64,000 nt of DNA from Apostichopus japonicus (GCF_037975245.1 NC_092579.1:4304001-4368000), one strand, 5' to 3'; shown: positions 10,991 to 23,800, numbered from the stretch's first letter. Program-made: numbers and translations. The notes: a model not told the origin generated them from the sequence alone.

Positions 10991-13422
10991 GTATAGGAAA
11001 GGAGACAAGGAAGTCCAGAGATCCCAGTCTTAAGCTAACACAGTATGTTTGATATTTCTGATGTACTGTATCTATGGTGACCAAATATCCCATAAGTTTT
11101 GGAATAGTTCACATTATTGCCTTTTCTCTACAACAGTAACGAGCTATATGTAACCTTCACAAGATTTTCCCACTTCATTTTTAGGAAGTTGTGAGTTATA
11201 GATAGCAGTGGCTAGAGGAATCCTAGCCTTCCCCCCTCCTCCCCTCCTCATAATAACTGTCAATGCCCCATCTCCATCCCCAATGGCTTTTCTTTTTTCT
11301 GTTGAAAAGCACAGTCTATAGCTATACTCCCAATATGATGGTTCACAAATAAACTCATGAAATTTGTGCAATCAGCCAATAGCCTACTGTACTGTCAGTC
11401 AGGTGTTGTACAAAAGGCTTTCTAATCAATATGCATTCACAAATACCAACACCAATTCTGGGTATAAATATTCAAAAATCCCTCAAATCGATGACGTCAG
11501 AAGATGGCAAGTGCCCACTATTTATGGTGATATTTTATATGACAATAAGCCAGCCGGGGTTCACCCCAAGGTGTGCATACATGTGCTATTGATTTTTCAT
11601 ATTTCTATATTTTACATCTTACACATCAGCCTGAGGATGCTGATGGTTTTAATCTCGATGTCACTCGGCTCAAAGAAAACCACAATCTCCATATGCAGCA
11701 AGAAATGCATCAACCATCATGCACAACTACTGAATATTCATGACTCTGAGTTTTTTTTTTTTCAATACAAAGTTCCATGCAAGGACAGCTTTCACTAGCA
11801 AGACTACATATCAGTAGGTAACAATCAAAACAACTTTATGTTTATCAAAACAAACAGCTCTGGTTTAAATCTGCAAATTCACCAACATTTTGGGCAAAAA
11901 CTGTCAACATTTCTAAAAACAAATTTCAACTTTGCTTCATACGGTATAGGCGTACCTTTTAATATCAAGTCTTGTTGTAAGAAAATTTAAAAAAAATTGA
12001 AAGTGAAAAGAAACCGAATGATGGTCTGATATTCTTCGGGGTCGAGTTTCACTAGCATGTAAATGTAAACACTCTAGTAAATTCAATAAATGTAATGTTA
12101 CATAGGAACCAAACTTGCTCCCAAACCTACTTGTGAAAAAAAATAATCTAGAAGGTAATTTCTTTGTTTGATCAAAGAAATTCCATGGATTGATTTAATC
12201 CCCATCTTATTTTGGAGTCATGCAATTGGTAGATAAAATTTTTAAAAACGCTGACCAAATGCAGAAAATTTGCTCTCAGCTATAACGAAATGCACATTTT
12301 ATTCAACCGACGTCTTGCTCGAGCTTTATAAATACATCTCAGGCGAAAAAGTTCTGTTTTTTTTTATCAAACCTCAAGATACAGTAACACCTGAAGTATT
12401 ATTCGAAATGCAAATTAACTGTTTGTGTTGTCAAGTTGTCAGGAGTCTTCCCTTACCGCGGTTCTCGCCTTGTTTGCCTGTTAGGTAATTAATTAATTTG
12501 TTCTGTGATGACACTGTGAACCTGCACTAGAAATTCCTGCATTCGTCTGTCAACAAGAAGTGATACAAAACCACGGAAAGGATGTTGTAAAAAAAAAAAT
12601 ACATGCTGCGGAAATAACTGTAATAATTATAGTAACTGCAGACCTACAGGTACGATTTGGTTAGCGAGCTGTGGCAGCATTGGGCAATTATCTTACACTG
12701 GTGCTACTTTTACGGAGCAACTGACAGAATGATTTATACACTGTAAGAACTCTTCATCAAGGAGACTAATATTTTACTTTATTTCCACTTATCCACAACT
12801 TTTGCAAATAATATGAATTTATTCCCCCTCAGAGACCTTTCCTGATTAGCCTTGAAGGTTAAAGACAAACATTCCTGATTATCCCGGAAGGTTCACGACT
12901 CCAAGCTTTTTCATAGATTCCTCTACATTAATGAATGATTTCGCATATTAAGACTCGTCTCGTTCGTTATTAAAGCTGTGACATTTAAACACCGTGAGTT
13001 TCTCTAGTCGGAGCCAAACTCTGGAATGAATTACTGTTTAACGATGACGAGGGGGTATTTTTAGCACACGAGCACAAAGAGACGCTTTCATATATATGTA
13101 CATATATATATATTGCACTGCACATGGCAACCACGTTGCCAAGGAAGTTTAGAGATATTGGTTAATTTTCGGAGAGCTAGATTGGACTTCGTCGATGACA
13201 GAAGGTGAAGGTGATATATGTGATTGAATAAAACGCTAGTGAAAATAAAGTCAAGTCGGGTAGGACACTGATTTAATAATGTCAGCAGCCCAGTCCAAGT
13301 TAAGCAGTCTTCGAGTTGAATTATCTGCGAGCGAAAGCAAAGATCAAATGACACATTGTGGTTGACTTTCTAGAAGTATTACAATAATTTTCACAAGATT
13401 CGCTCAAGTTTACTAAGGAAGT
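10991..13422. other. Non-coding sequence, no supported gene
   Basis: No recognisable gene. The longest frame (11364-11798, 144 codons) has no family resemblance and low-complexity ends. A poly-T run lies at 11751-11761. Two imperfect copies of about 30 bp around 'TTCCTGATTA...GAAGGTT' lie side by side at 12838-12892. Confidence 0.5.
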
Positions 13423-13841
13423 GGTCCACAAACTTTTAGGCCCATGACCGTTAAAGATCTTCCATGAGGACTAAGCCATGACCCCCACATAGCTCACACC
13501 CACAGAATCCCTAGTGATCCACAAACTTTAAGGACCATGACCGTAAGGATCTTCCATGAGGACTTAAAGCAATGACCCACATGACTGACACCCCTCAGAA
13601 TCCCTAGCGGTCCACAAACTTTAGGCTCATGACCATTAAGGTTCTTCCATGAGGACTAAGCCATATGGCCCACATGACTGACACCCTCTGACACCCCGTA
13701 ACTGGCACACCTCAGAATCCCTAGCGGTCCACAAACTTTAAGGCCCATGACCATTAAGGATGTTCCATGAGGACTAAGCCATGACCCACATAACAGACAC
13801 CTCTCTGACACTCCATAACTGACACCCTTCAGAATCCCTAG
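13423..13841. repeat. Four-unit tandem array of a hAT-terminus-like sequence
   Basis: Units begin (G)GTCCACAAACTTT(A)AGG(C)CCATGACC and end AGAATCCCTAGC. Boundaries are 13423-13515 (93 bp), 13516-13608 (93 bp), 13609-13725 (117 bp) and 13726-13841 (116 bp). The last two units carry an extra block of about 24 bp (CTCTGACACYCC...), so length variants have amplified. The 'CACAAACTTTNNGGCCCATGACC' type of sequence resembles the outer ends of many hAT transposons. A single related unit occurs at 39797-39949, and both are followed by a 'GCTTGG(A/G)CTATGGAC' segment. Confidence 0.8.
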
Positions 13842-16800
13842 CTAGCTTGGACTATGGACTGTTACAACAATAACCTTACTCAATCTCCGTCGTCTGGAAA
13901 ACTGCAGATAAATCTCTTCCGTGTGTGGTAAATCTTGCAACCCATCAAAAACTTTTTTCGCGACCCTTTAGAACTGTCATACTCTGCCATACACGAAAGA
14001 TTTCTTTTGATTTGACGGGAAAAAAAGCAGTATCACCTGCTAGTTAGTGTCATCATATACTGACACAACAAATTTAGCCTTGATTCTCATATGCAAAGTA
14101 GGCTAGGTCACAGGTACCTTCACACAGAGAGTATGTTAACATTGCCACCTCAGGTGCCACATCCTGGGTATCTATCAGGTAGGGGTACTTGATGGCGAGG
14201 GACAGAATGCTGCAAACACAAATAGCAGACATAAATGGAGATGCAAAAATCCTTGCGAATATGCTAGGAAGACCAAAAAGTCAAAATAAAATGATAGTGG
14301 ACCAACTAGCCTTTATCTGGGAGGGTAAATATTTGTCGCTTCTATCTCAAGTAATATTTCATTAATATTTAATAGCCCACAACAACTTTCATATATATGG
14401 GGAATGAAACAGTCTTACCAATTACATAAGACAAAGCCATTAATTCCCCTTCCAGAATGTAAATCTGTATCATGACTGGATTTACTAGTACATCTGTTTT
14501 TATTCCCTTCTTCATCACCCAGATTTGTATCCCCACTATTCTTTATCAGACAATTCTACAACCCACGCACAATACACAAAAGGCGATTAAATCCTACGTC
14601 ATCATTGACCATTGTTCACCTGAAAATTCTCTTTATCCATGATTTCCGACCGTCGGCTATCATGTTCCTCACTTTCTTCTCGTAACGAAGAAGGCAATTT
14701 CATTTCGTCTGATTCAACAGTGCCCAGCAAGGATCAACATGTTTTGCTTTGAGTCTTTAAAAAAATAAAATCATCTCCCTGACTTTTGCCCGACGGCCCC
14801 ATTTGCTGTTGCCACGGAAACTAATTTGCAGAATCGATGGAATCAATGACACCGACTTGGTATACTGTCGTGGAAGGCTCAAAGAAATTCCAGAGTTACG
14901 TTTGTATGGCGATCAACAAAAGGCAAAACTAAAACCTTGAATAAATTAGTTTACCTGACTTGATATTTATAAAAGCATACGTCAAATACTGATGAATGAG
15001 AGAAAACAGGTTTATACGTAGACCTGTGCAAGCTGAACATGGAAACAGCTGCTTGCTAATTGCTTTATGGGTTATGCCGTTTGTATACTTGAAGAAGAGC
15101 CTTTCGGAATATCTTTAATTAAAAGTAGTTCATTTCGCCGGTAATCTCAAAATTTGTCATATAATTGTTAGGATAAAAATTGTGCTAAGAATTACAAACT
15201 AGAAGAAGTGCGAGTCACTTAATTGAGCTGTTCACACTTTGTTCAAACGTGGATTGTTGCTAGCTTGCTACGTATTAGCATGACGGCGATGTAATGGAAC
15301 TGAATATTGCAAATCATTGTGACCAAAAAATGAAGCCATCAAGTTTCATAGGAGTAGTCAATGTTAGATATCACTCCAGACGGGCTTCATTTGGAGATTA
15401 ACTACATGCAGATAATACACACTGCCACCTGGCCCCCTCCCCCTCACCCCATGGTTTCCCTCCTCATGCCAGCCATGGTATCACAATAATATTTTGTGCT
15501 TATAGTTCTCAACTTAACAACCACGAGCCAGCACGTCTTATCTTATACAGGAATATGAAATTATTTCTGTTTTCTACTTTAATATCTTTTCTTTTTCTGT
15601 TTAAAAATCAGTCCATATTCTTGAAGTCACCTGCGACCCCACTTAACATCTCCAGGACTTTTTGCAACTGTCAAACAAGGCGATGCTAATAACATTGTCT
15701 GTCAGCTCGGAGTTGTGAAGACCCTAGAAGCTCGCTGGCCTAGTTTCGTCAGACGAGGACACACTAAAATTAGATTTCTACTTCCAATATCCATAAAATC
15801 TTGGGAGTCTCGGGTGCCTTTTAAATTTTTTTCCACGTCCATGAACAGCTGATCCTGTCACAGCTTTTGCCTTCAATCCGGAGAAGAGCACTGATAAATT
15901 TACTCTCTTAAACAGCTGTGTATGTATTAAGACCTAGGCAGGCAAGTTTATGCATGTCACTTGTAATAGGATACATACATAATCTGGTAGTAAAGCAAAT
16001 ATATTCACCCCAACATTTAAACATGAATGCTTAAGTAAGGGTTTGAAAATAATGACTTGGTATAGATTTCAGAATGCAGCCAAGAGAATATGTTCAATTA
16101 AATACACTATTTCACTAAAAATTTCATAAAAGCATGTTATCGATTCATCAATGAGAGAGAGAAAAACAGGAAATCCATTACTGAAACTTAAAATGTGTGA
16201 TGATTTTGGAGGCTAAATTAAGAATGGAAACCAATATGAATTCCAAGTAAAACAACATAACTCGGAAAAAACAACTACTTTAAAAAAGTAATTATTATTA
16301 CCTCCTTTTCTTTTTTGTGAGGGGGGGGGTGAGGGATCCTTGATCACCATGGAATACACTTGAAAAGAAAACTACTTTGCTATAATTTGCTGCAAACAGT
16401 TTTAGCAAAACAAACATCACCAACTCACCTAGACCTACCATACTTTCCATATTCAAGGAACCTAGCCTAGCCAGCATGCACTCACAATGTGAACACTGCA
16501 CAGACATTTATAATACACTCTTCATATGAAACCAGTGTATTCAATGTACCCTATCACTACCCCTGCCTATATCTCACCCTGTTTTGTTGTTTCGGGTTCT
16601 TTACAAAGGACCAAACCAATTGAACATCCAGTGGATACCAAAAACGATGAGTTGTACTTATCCTTATGAACCGAGCAAACAAATTCTTGAACCCAGCCTG
16701 CATGTTTTCCTGACCATCATTTCAGTGAGGTAAAAGTTATAAATATTAACAACATTAGCCTTCTTCTAAATGTCAATGCAATTATAAAGCTCTACTTTAC

Positions 16801-17098
16801 ATACTAAATCACATATTCTGGCAAAATGTCAAAGGGAGCGCTTTTAAACATTACCTTCAAGTTAAAAAATTGCAAATGTCAAAAGATGAATAAACTGTAA
16901 TTATATCTCTTTTTCTTCACTGCAGAATTTTCAATTCATCTACAAGAGAGGCACTTATGTTTCCAGTTCACAAGTTATATAGTCACCAATATCATCAATA
17001 CCATGTGTACTACAAATACAAACGCATTCAATGAGTTTAACTGTATAGTGCTGCAAGTAAACGAATGTTATACTGACGGGGAAATTTTAGACAATGGA
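13842..17098. other. Non-coding sequence, nothing recognised
   Basis: AT-rich with short frames only. A G run at 16321-16329 and scattered (GA)n are the only conspicuous low-complexity sites. No exon, RNA gene or transposon terminus could be supported. Confidence 0.45.
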
Positions 17099-17537
17099 AA
17101 GGAACAAATTTATGGCTAAATTGGGATTCAAACCAGTCACCTATGTGTTACACATGCGCGTAGCCAAGGGGGGCCAAAGGGGGCAACCGCCCCCCCCCTT
17201 GAGCATATTCTTTTTGTACGTTTTTATGATGTCGCTAGTAATTTCAAATAGAAAATGCTTAGATGCAACTTGCAAGGCCTGGGAAGTGCCATTTCCACTG
17301 ATCTGGGAGGCATTTTCGGCCAAACTTTTCTTGTACGCTTCGCGTTAACCATGGTGGCGCTTCGCTTACATAGTTTCCAATGCCGATTCTACGGCTCTGA
17401 TAATTTGCCTACAGGTTCGCCCCTCCCTTAGCAAATTCCTCGCTATGCGCCTGATGTTACAATCCCAGTGGACCCAGCTCTCTACCAACTAAGTTACCCA
17501 ACCCTTAATGGCATATCCGTGTAGCTATTTCTTTGCT
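17099..17537 (-). repeat. tRNA-like core repeat, copy 2, split by a MITE
   Basis: This is the same family as 8449-8575. The left end reads AACAAATTTATGGCT and the right end is 'AGCTATTTCTTTGCT'. On the minus strand, A-box-like 'GGTAACTTAGTTGGTAGAG' and B-box-like 'GGTTTGAATCCC' flank an insertion at 17153-17453. Removing the insertion and one copy of its 8-bp target duplication restores a continuous tRNA-like core. The repeat is therefore older than the MITE. Confidence 0.7.
17153..17453. mobile_element. hAT-type MITE, 301 bp, 8-bp target duplication
   Basis: Terminal inverted repeats are CATGCGCGTAGCCAAGG at the left and the complement of CAGGCGCATAGCGAGG at the right. They are flanked by GTGTTACA (17145-17152) and ATGTTACA (17454-17461), an 8-bp duplication with one mismatch. 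Eight-bp duplications and CA...TG ends starting CAGG-like are typical of the hAT superfamily. No transposase is encoded. The subterminal G/C runs and an internal block (complement of AGCGCCACCAT and GCGTACAAGAAAA) are shared with the element at 52440-53068, so the two are relatives. The open frames here are incidental. Confidence 0.82.
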
Positions 17538-17720
17538 GGGGGCATATCTTTTTAGTATCAAAAAGAGAGAAAAACTGGCCCCCCAAAAATCTCAGGTATA
17601 TGAGACTTTTGAACTCAAGTTTGAAAACATTTGGGCCCCTTCAGCAAATGTGCATGCATCAGTCTTTCACTTTGAACTTAGCAAACATGTTCTACTAAAC
17701 ATTTTCTTGTCTGGGCATTT

Positions 17721-17904
17721 AGTTCAGCTACATCTAGCAGACAATTTCACACTTCTATAATTTCTGGAAGATATTAATCTGACAAAATATTAAACTTTTC
17801 TTAGGATACCCAAAATTTTCTCTGAATGACTTCCTCATCAAATCCGACTGCTTTAATCTCTGGACAATTTTTAGAGTTGATCTCTTTTTATCGGTTTGTT
17901 TGGC
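17721..17904 (+). repeat. Dispersed repeat, copy 1 of a local pair
   Basis: Aligns with 18972-19144 in the same orientation. Shared blocks include 'TCACACTTC', 'TTCTGGAAGATATTAA', 'ACTTCCTCATCAAATCC', 'CTGCTTTA', 'TCTCTGG' and 'CAGTTTGTT / CGGTTTGTT'. The copies differ by small indels. Class unknown; no terminal repeats or poly-A tail were seen. Confidence 0.65.
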
Positions 17905-18191
17905 TGATTACAGGGAGCTTTATAAATTAGCTTTTGCATTTACTGAAAAACGCAGCTCCATACACCCCAAGGAGAAGCTGACTTGCTCGATGTTCCATCT
18001 AGATGTTTCGAGAGATTTACAATCTGCGATACATTATTCTAACGCATCCGTGTTACGTCTGCCCATGTCCTACTCATCTAATATTGCCAAAATGAATCCC
18101 AAACATGAAACATGAAATTCAAGCAACCGAAAAAAAAAAATAATAATATAAGAGCTTCCTGGACTTGTCGAGCGCGAGAAGACTAAATTAC

Positions 18192-18267
18192 CTCCTTGTA
18201 CAAATTTGCGTAAATCATCTTTTCTTTTTGCTCTGACATTGGCAGCTAAATCAGCACCTGCCATAAT
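18192..18267 (-). CDS. Candidate short coding exon, function unknown
   Basis: On the minus strand a pyrimidine-containing acceptor (GGCTTTCAG) precedes 'ATT ATG GCA'. An ATG follows at 18264-18262, and the frame runs for 24 codons to a GGAG|GTAATT donor at 18191. The predicted peptide, MAGADLAANVRAKRKDDLRK followed by FVQG, is alanine-rich and strongly charged, unlike the AT-rich noise around it. The frame is also open upstream (MLPQGFQ before the IMAG). I do not recognise the protein. It could be a first coding exon, or chance: no second exon was found. It lies downstream of the calcium channel exon on the same strand, but its peptide does not resemble any CaV3 segment I know. Confidence 0.28.
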
Positions 18268-18971
18268 CTGAAAGCCCTGGGGAAGCATTCCAGCCACCAG
18301 GAATTACAAAACCAGATTTGGCCATTCTCTCTATTTCGGCTCTCAATACGTATATATCCCACTTCTTAGGCAGAGCGCCGTAAGTGAGCGTGTTATTGGC
18401 GTGCACCCTGATGAGAGCAATTACGCTAAGTGGATCTCTACGACGATTACACCTACTTAGCCGAGGTCAGTATACGGCTGGTGGCTGCAGGCATAATCTC
18501 ACAAGTGTGCTTCTTAGGGAATGAAGTCATGTGATTGGACGATAGAACTATGTTGCAATGTTACTATACGGCAGATAGAATGACACGACAGTTCTGATAG
18601 TTGAAGAATGGGTGAAGGGGGGATGGGTGGGCGGGGGGGGGAATTATATTCTGTCAAAGTGGGTTTTGTATAATTTATCACCTGCATGTTTATGTGTCTT
18701 AATCTATCTGGATATATGATATTCTGTACAGAAACTTGAGCTACATACACTTATGTAAGAAGGCAAAATAATATTAATCACATTATATTAATAAAGTCAA
18801 AATTATTTAGACCGATCAATGCGGGCACCAATTATAAGATTTCGTTACAATTTATATCTATGACACAAGCTAACTCTTTTCCCTTTTCTCATGACAGAAC
18901 CACCCACCTAAGTATATGAAGCAGGTAGTACAAAATTTTGACATTCCATATATCTAGAGATATGTCACTAT

Positions 18972-19144
18972 CAGTTCACCTAGCTGAAAATCTCACACTT
19001 CCATAACTTCTGGAAGATATTAAATCTTAGGATTCTGAACTTGAGGGGGGACAAAAATACTCTGCAACACTTCCTCATCAAATCCAGCTGCTTTACTCTC
19101 TGGGGAGTTTCAGAGTTAGTCTCTTTTCATCAGTTTGTTCCATC
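18972..19144 (+). repeat. Dispersed repeat, copy 2 of a local pair
   Basis: Direct, diverged copy of 17721-17904, about 1.25 kb away. It shares the 'TTCTGGAAGATATTAA' and 'ACTTCCTCATCAAATCC' blocks. The class is unknown. Confidence 0.65.
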
Positions 19145-19793
19145 GAATACAATACTAAACAATTGCTCCATACAATACAGCTTTACCAGAATTTAATGGT
19201 TTGGAAATCTATATGCTTTCACGAAATGTAACTTTCGTTACTTTTGTCCTTCGCAAAACAACTCTTTTCCTTATCCCAGAAGAACATCCCCAGCCCTTCT
19301 CCCCACCCCTCCCTCCCTCCTCCTCCTCAATCATAAAGTAGTGTAGTAAATTTGTTTGATATTCCAAGTGTTTTCATCTAGAGAGTCACTAGCAAAGAAG
19401 GCAAGCTCTATAACTAACCTGCAAGTTTAGAATTTATAAGAGATACTCAATCGCCATGTACAGTGGTATTTAAGTTGTTATTATACTCAAGTGTATCTGT
19501 GGTTTAGTACACTGAACTGTCTTATAGTCAATATTTCTGCAGTTGATTCTATAACTGTCACTTGAAATGAAGGTGAGGATTAAACTTGATAGATTTTCAA
19601 TAGATTTCATCAGATTATAATGTAGTGAACTGAAGTGCATTTTATATTGAGTATATTTTTGGTTTTAATATAGTGACCATGATGCTTTTCCAATGTATAT
19701 CTGATATTTTAATGGAGTGCACTAAACAGTCTAATCATTTACATATTTTCAATTTCAACTGTATTTCTATTCAATATGTGTGTCTGCATCTAA

Positions 19794-19916
19794 AGTAGGA
19801 GGTCCGCTGGTTCGAATCCCGGTGGAGCTCAGGTGGAGGTTTCTTCATTGTTCTGGATACTCCAACTCACTAAAATTTCAATATATACAAACACGCACAT
19901 ATATATATGTATATAT

Positions 19917-19984
<68 letters not shown>

Positions 19985-20030
19985 ATATATAATATAATAT
20001 AAACATACATACATACAAACATGCATACAT
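19794..20030 (+). repeat. SINE-like fragment with AT microsatellite tail
   Basis: A perfect Pol III B box, GGTTCGAATCC (19809-19819), sits in 'CCGCTGGTTCGAATCCCGG'. About 60 bp further the sequence runs into ACACGCACATATATATGTATAT and a long (TA)n / (ATAC)n microsatellite (about 19897-20030). I see no A box upstream, so this is probably a 5'-truncated SINE whose 3' simple-repeat tail has expanded. The tyrosine/isoleucine-rich open frames on both strands are microsatellite translations. Confidence 0.55.
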
Positions 20031-20338
20031 TCATATTTCTATTCAATACATATACATATTGGTGGTTCATCTACTGAAGATAGTTAACAGAAATATGCAA
20101 GTTACATCAGTGATTGATTCTCTCTGGCTTTAAACTTATCCAAGCATTCATCCTGCCAAGTCATCCTGCAAGTGAAGTGTTTTCAATCAATAAGCTTCAT
20201 GCCTAGATCATTTTAATTTCAATCCATCCGATTGACGAGGGGGAAATACACTGTCATAATTAGCCGTGCATACTGAATCCCGACTCTTGTAAGTGAAGCG
20301 AATCACTGTTGTATATAGACTTAAATGTGGCTACATTT

Positions 20339-20816
20339 CAGGGTTGGTATTTTCCCGGGAAAAACCTGTTTTTCCCACTAATCGGTAAAAACCAGGTAAA
20401 AACCGGGAAAAACTGGTAAATACTGGTAAAAACCGCCTCCGTCTCGAAAACTATTATTACTTGTCCGTAATATGCAGGGTCATCAGTAGGCACGATATTG
20501 TTTCATGACAGGCATATGTTATTGAATATGGGAGTTTCTTAGCTTCATTTTGAGCTATTTTATCACAACCTAATTCTACTTTTTGTGGAAAAAAGAGTAT
20601 TTTTCATATTGTTCATGTATAGTTATTCTGTCACGATCTCTTTAACAGTATGCATTGCCTATTGCCCAAACCATTATAGGTCTACACTGGGACACTCACC
20701 CCTCCTAAATTCTTCAGGCCTATTATGTGCTCAGACAGTTCATGCAATTAATACAGTAGGCAACAGTCTATTGAGGTGAACTTCAAAAACCTCCCGGTAA
20801 AAACCGGCCAACCCTG
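20339..20816. mobile_element. hAT-type MITE, 478 bp, perfect 8-bp target duplication
   Basis: The left end is CAGGGTTGGTATTTTCCCGG. The right end is the complement of CAGGGTTGGCCGGTTTTTAC. Perfect 8-bp direct repeats CTACATTT flank it (20331-20338 and 20817-20824). CAGGGTTGG ends with an 8-bp duplication are typical of hAT elements. Just inside the left end, the motif GGTAAAAACC / GGGAAAAACC occurs several times (20385-20440) and recurs at the right end, as expected for subterminal transposase-binding repeats. The interior has no transposase-like frame. Confidence 0.88.
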
Positions 20817-20824
20817 CTACATTT

Positions 20825-23800
20825 TGCGGCTGAATGTTGCTTTGGAGCAAGTTTGTGCAAAATGACTTTCTTTAATATTGCTTAAAGGTAAGTCTGCTGT
20901 TTATTACAACTTATGACAATGTCTCGCCTTATAGCCTGTGTCACCAAACGATTGCTAAAATAAAAAAAAATAACTTTTTTAAGTAAATAAAAAAAATATT
21001 TTTGGTTCCATTCAAATCTTTAAAGTTTGCTTCCAAAGGATTTCTGGTTTACATTAAAATTAAGAAAGAGTAAGCTTGAAAGAAAAACTGATGAATTTAG
21101 GGATTCTTACAAACAGATGTTGAACAAGGAAGGTAAGTAGAGAATATGTATATTACTGCAGTACTGTAATGGTATGGCAAAGCAATTCGGGTTCAATTCA
21201 AAATGCTGCACATTTACAGAACGTATAGATGCAATCTGATAATTTCAAGGGTTATAGTTTGTCCAGAATATGTTCTTAAGAGGAAGTTAATCACATACCA
21301 AAGACCATTCAAGCAATAACCATACTGTGAGGTTTTGTCTTTCAATAATTGGAATGACTATTATTAGTCATGCTAATGAACTTTTGCACATAATCAAAAT
21401 GGAATTTATGGTCAGATCTAATAGTATTTTACCAGAATCAACCGGGTGGGGGAGGGGGATAGGGGGAAGGTCGTGACCCAAAATATAGCTCACAAAGTGT
21501 TACTATTCTGTAAAGAAACTCAACATATTAACCTTTAAACAATTACCACATAAAATCAGCTACCTCAATTTCAGCCAACTTGAGAGAAACTTCTAGGATG
21601 TGATCATGACTGGAGGGAAAAATTAGTGCACTACCAACATTAAACAAACTTTCTGATGTGGGGAAATGTTCACACCCTAGTAAATGTCAATTTGACAGAA
21701 TCTTATGATTTTTTTTTTCTTCTCTATGTTTTTGTTTAATATCTATGCATCCACAGATTAGTCTCACCTATGAAGTCTATAGGGAAATTAATCCCCCCCA
21801 AAAAAGCAGGAATAATGTAATACCTGCGTTCTTCCGTATGTCATAACTTTGCAGAGAGTTATTGTGCTCAGAATAAGGCGACTGCAGATTTTTTAAGTTT
21901 CATCTTGTTCAAAAATAGGAGCCAGAAATCTAGTAATGCACATCATTTAGGTCTGACTAGTGAGAATACTAACAATCTATTCTTATTGTTGTCGGGGAGA
22001 TGCAGGCATCTGGCAACATCGCGTCTGCAGTTGATCTATTAACCTTGCTCAGCATCTTTTATTCTTGTTTCTCTCTCTCTTCCTTTAAGGTGATCCATCA
22101 TGTTCCATTTCAATAATGAAATGTCTCCCGCCCCAATCCGCCTGTTTATTTGTGGATGTTGACTTATTTTTGCTCTGTTTAAGTGTCAACGCTATAACTC
22201 TCCCAAGATCGAACGTTAACTCGCCCAGAGAGAGAATATTGCCGAAGCACCCAGTGTGTTTACAAAACAGTGATTTTGATGGAGTGCAGGTAATACTTTG
22301 GGGCAAAAAAACTGATCGTGTAACCAAAGTATCGAACATCAATATTGGGTAAATATCTAGAACGGAAAAAGTAACCATGGCGACAGAGTCATAAAACTGC
22401 TCAACATATTTAAACCCCTTTCGATAACAGTAATTCTAGCTATCCCTTGTAGATTTTTTGCACTGATTTAGTGGGGAATCTGACAATCGCGAAAGTTTGC
22501 ACCTGCTAAAATATGCAGGAACTATAGTTTCAATGCTCAGTAGTTATAATGCCAATCTTCAAAGGTTGACTGTAATATTAAATTGTTTTTCCATCATGTG
22601 TTACCCATAAAAGCCGACTCACACTTCTTTGTATATTATTAAAATAAACTGTAATCTCTAGGAATGCAAATATGACACTGGCTTGTGCAAAATGCAAACT
22701 GCGCCCAAGCAGCCTAAGTGTAAAGCTGATGCATGAAGTTACTATGGATTCCATTCGAATCATCCAGTGTGGATGGACAAAGCAATTACATTACCAATGT
22801 CACTGGAGGACAGAACTACTCCGGCAAATGGTGTTAGAAAAACAGACAGAAAGAAAAAAAAGCAGTAAATTCATGTTTAACGGATACTAAAGCCTCTGAT
22901 CTCTACCGTTATTACTAATATTTAATTGATTAAGTTATTAAAACAGATTAATAAATGATAAAAGGAGGGATAGAATTCACCAACAACTAAGAGTTTCCTT
23001 TTATATCCCATGACATTCTTTAGATTTTGATAATGTTCTGCATTTAGAATAAACTGGTCAATACTACACAGAAATGCACAACCTTAAAGAGTTGGCAGCA
23101 TGTTTTTGGTATATCCATTTTGTTCCTAGATTACACACACAACAGACTAAACCCTTGCCTTTAATTTGCACTGAAATACAGTAATTCATCAAGATTAGTT
23201 ACTAATGTACTAACTGTTGTGATGTAACCTACTTATTTTCAGTACATTTCAGATTATTTCGGAATTGAACAAATATCAATGCAAAACAAAAGTGCCTGGG
23301 AAGGAAAATGTTTCCAAAAAGTTTAAGTTACCATCATTTCCATAGCACAAGTAGCATCTGAAGAACGATGTAAAAATGGACGTCGACATTATTGTAGATT
23401 GGTCCTCTCTGTCGCGGAACGACCAATATCCAGTACGATAAACAAATCTGTAGAATTCTGAGCATCACAGAATTTGACATAAGGTCTGCAATAAATGTTG
23501 GATATGGAGTTTGGTAACTGAAATTTTGCTCAACTTAAAATCATCGCATCATATTGTGTCATCAGTGTCAACACTTGATAACAATGTCATCTTAATACTA
23601 AAATGTCGAAAAATGAAATTAGTGTTGCTAATTTCATTGGAGTTCTTTGGTTGTCCTGTCAATAAATATACAGTATATCTTATCAATCGATTAACGTATT
23701 AGACATCAAAATTAAATTTGAAATAAATTGATAAACTGTGAATAATTTGCATCTGTATGTTCATATCTCCTCTTTAATATAATTTTTAGGGGAAGGTGAG

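Noticed and set aside
11364-11798. 144-codon plus-strand frame, longest non-transposon frame in the left half
   Set aside because: No family resemblance, runs through a poly-T tract and AT-rich sequence, and lacks supporting splice or start context.
22089-22288. Segment bounded by a good acceptor and a GTAATA donor, open on both strands
   Set aside because: The translation (…CLSVNAITLPRSNV…) matches no domain I know. Open frames on both strands suggest chance.
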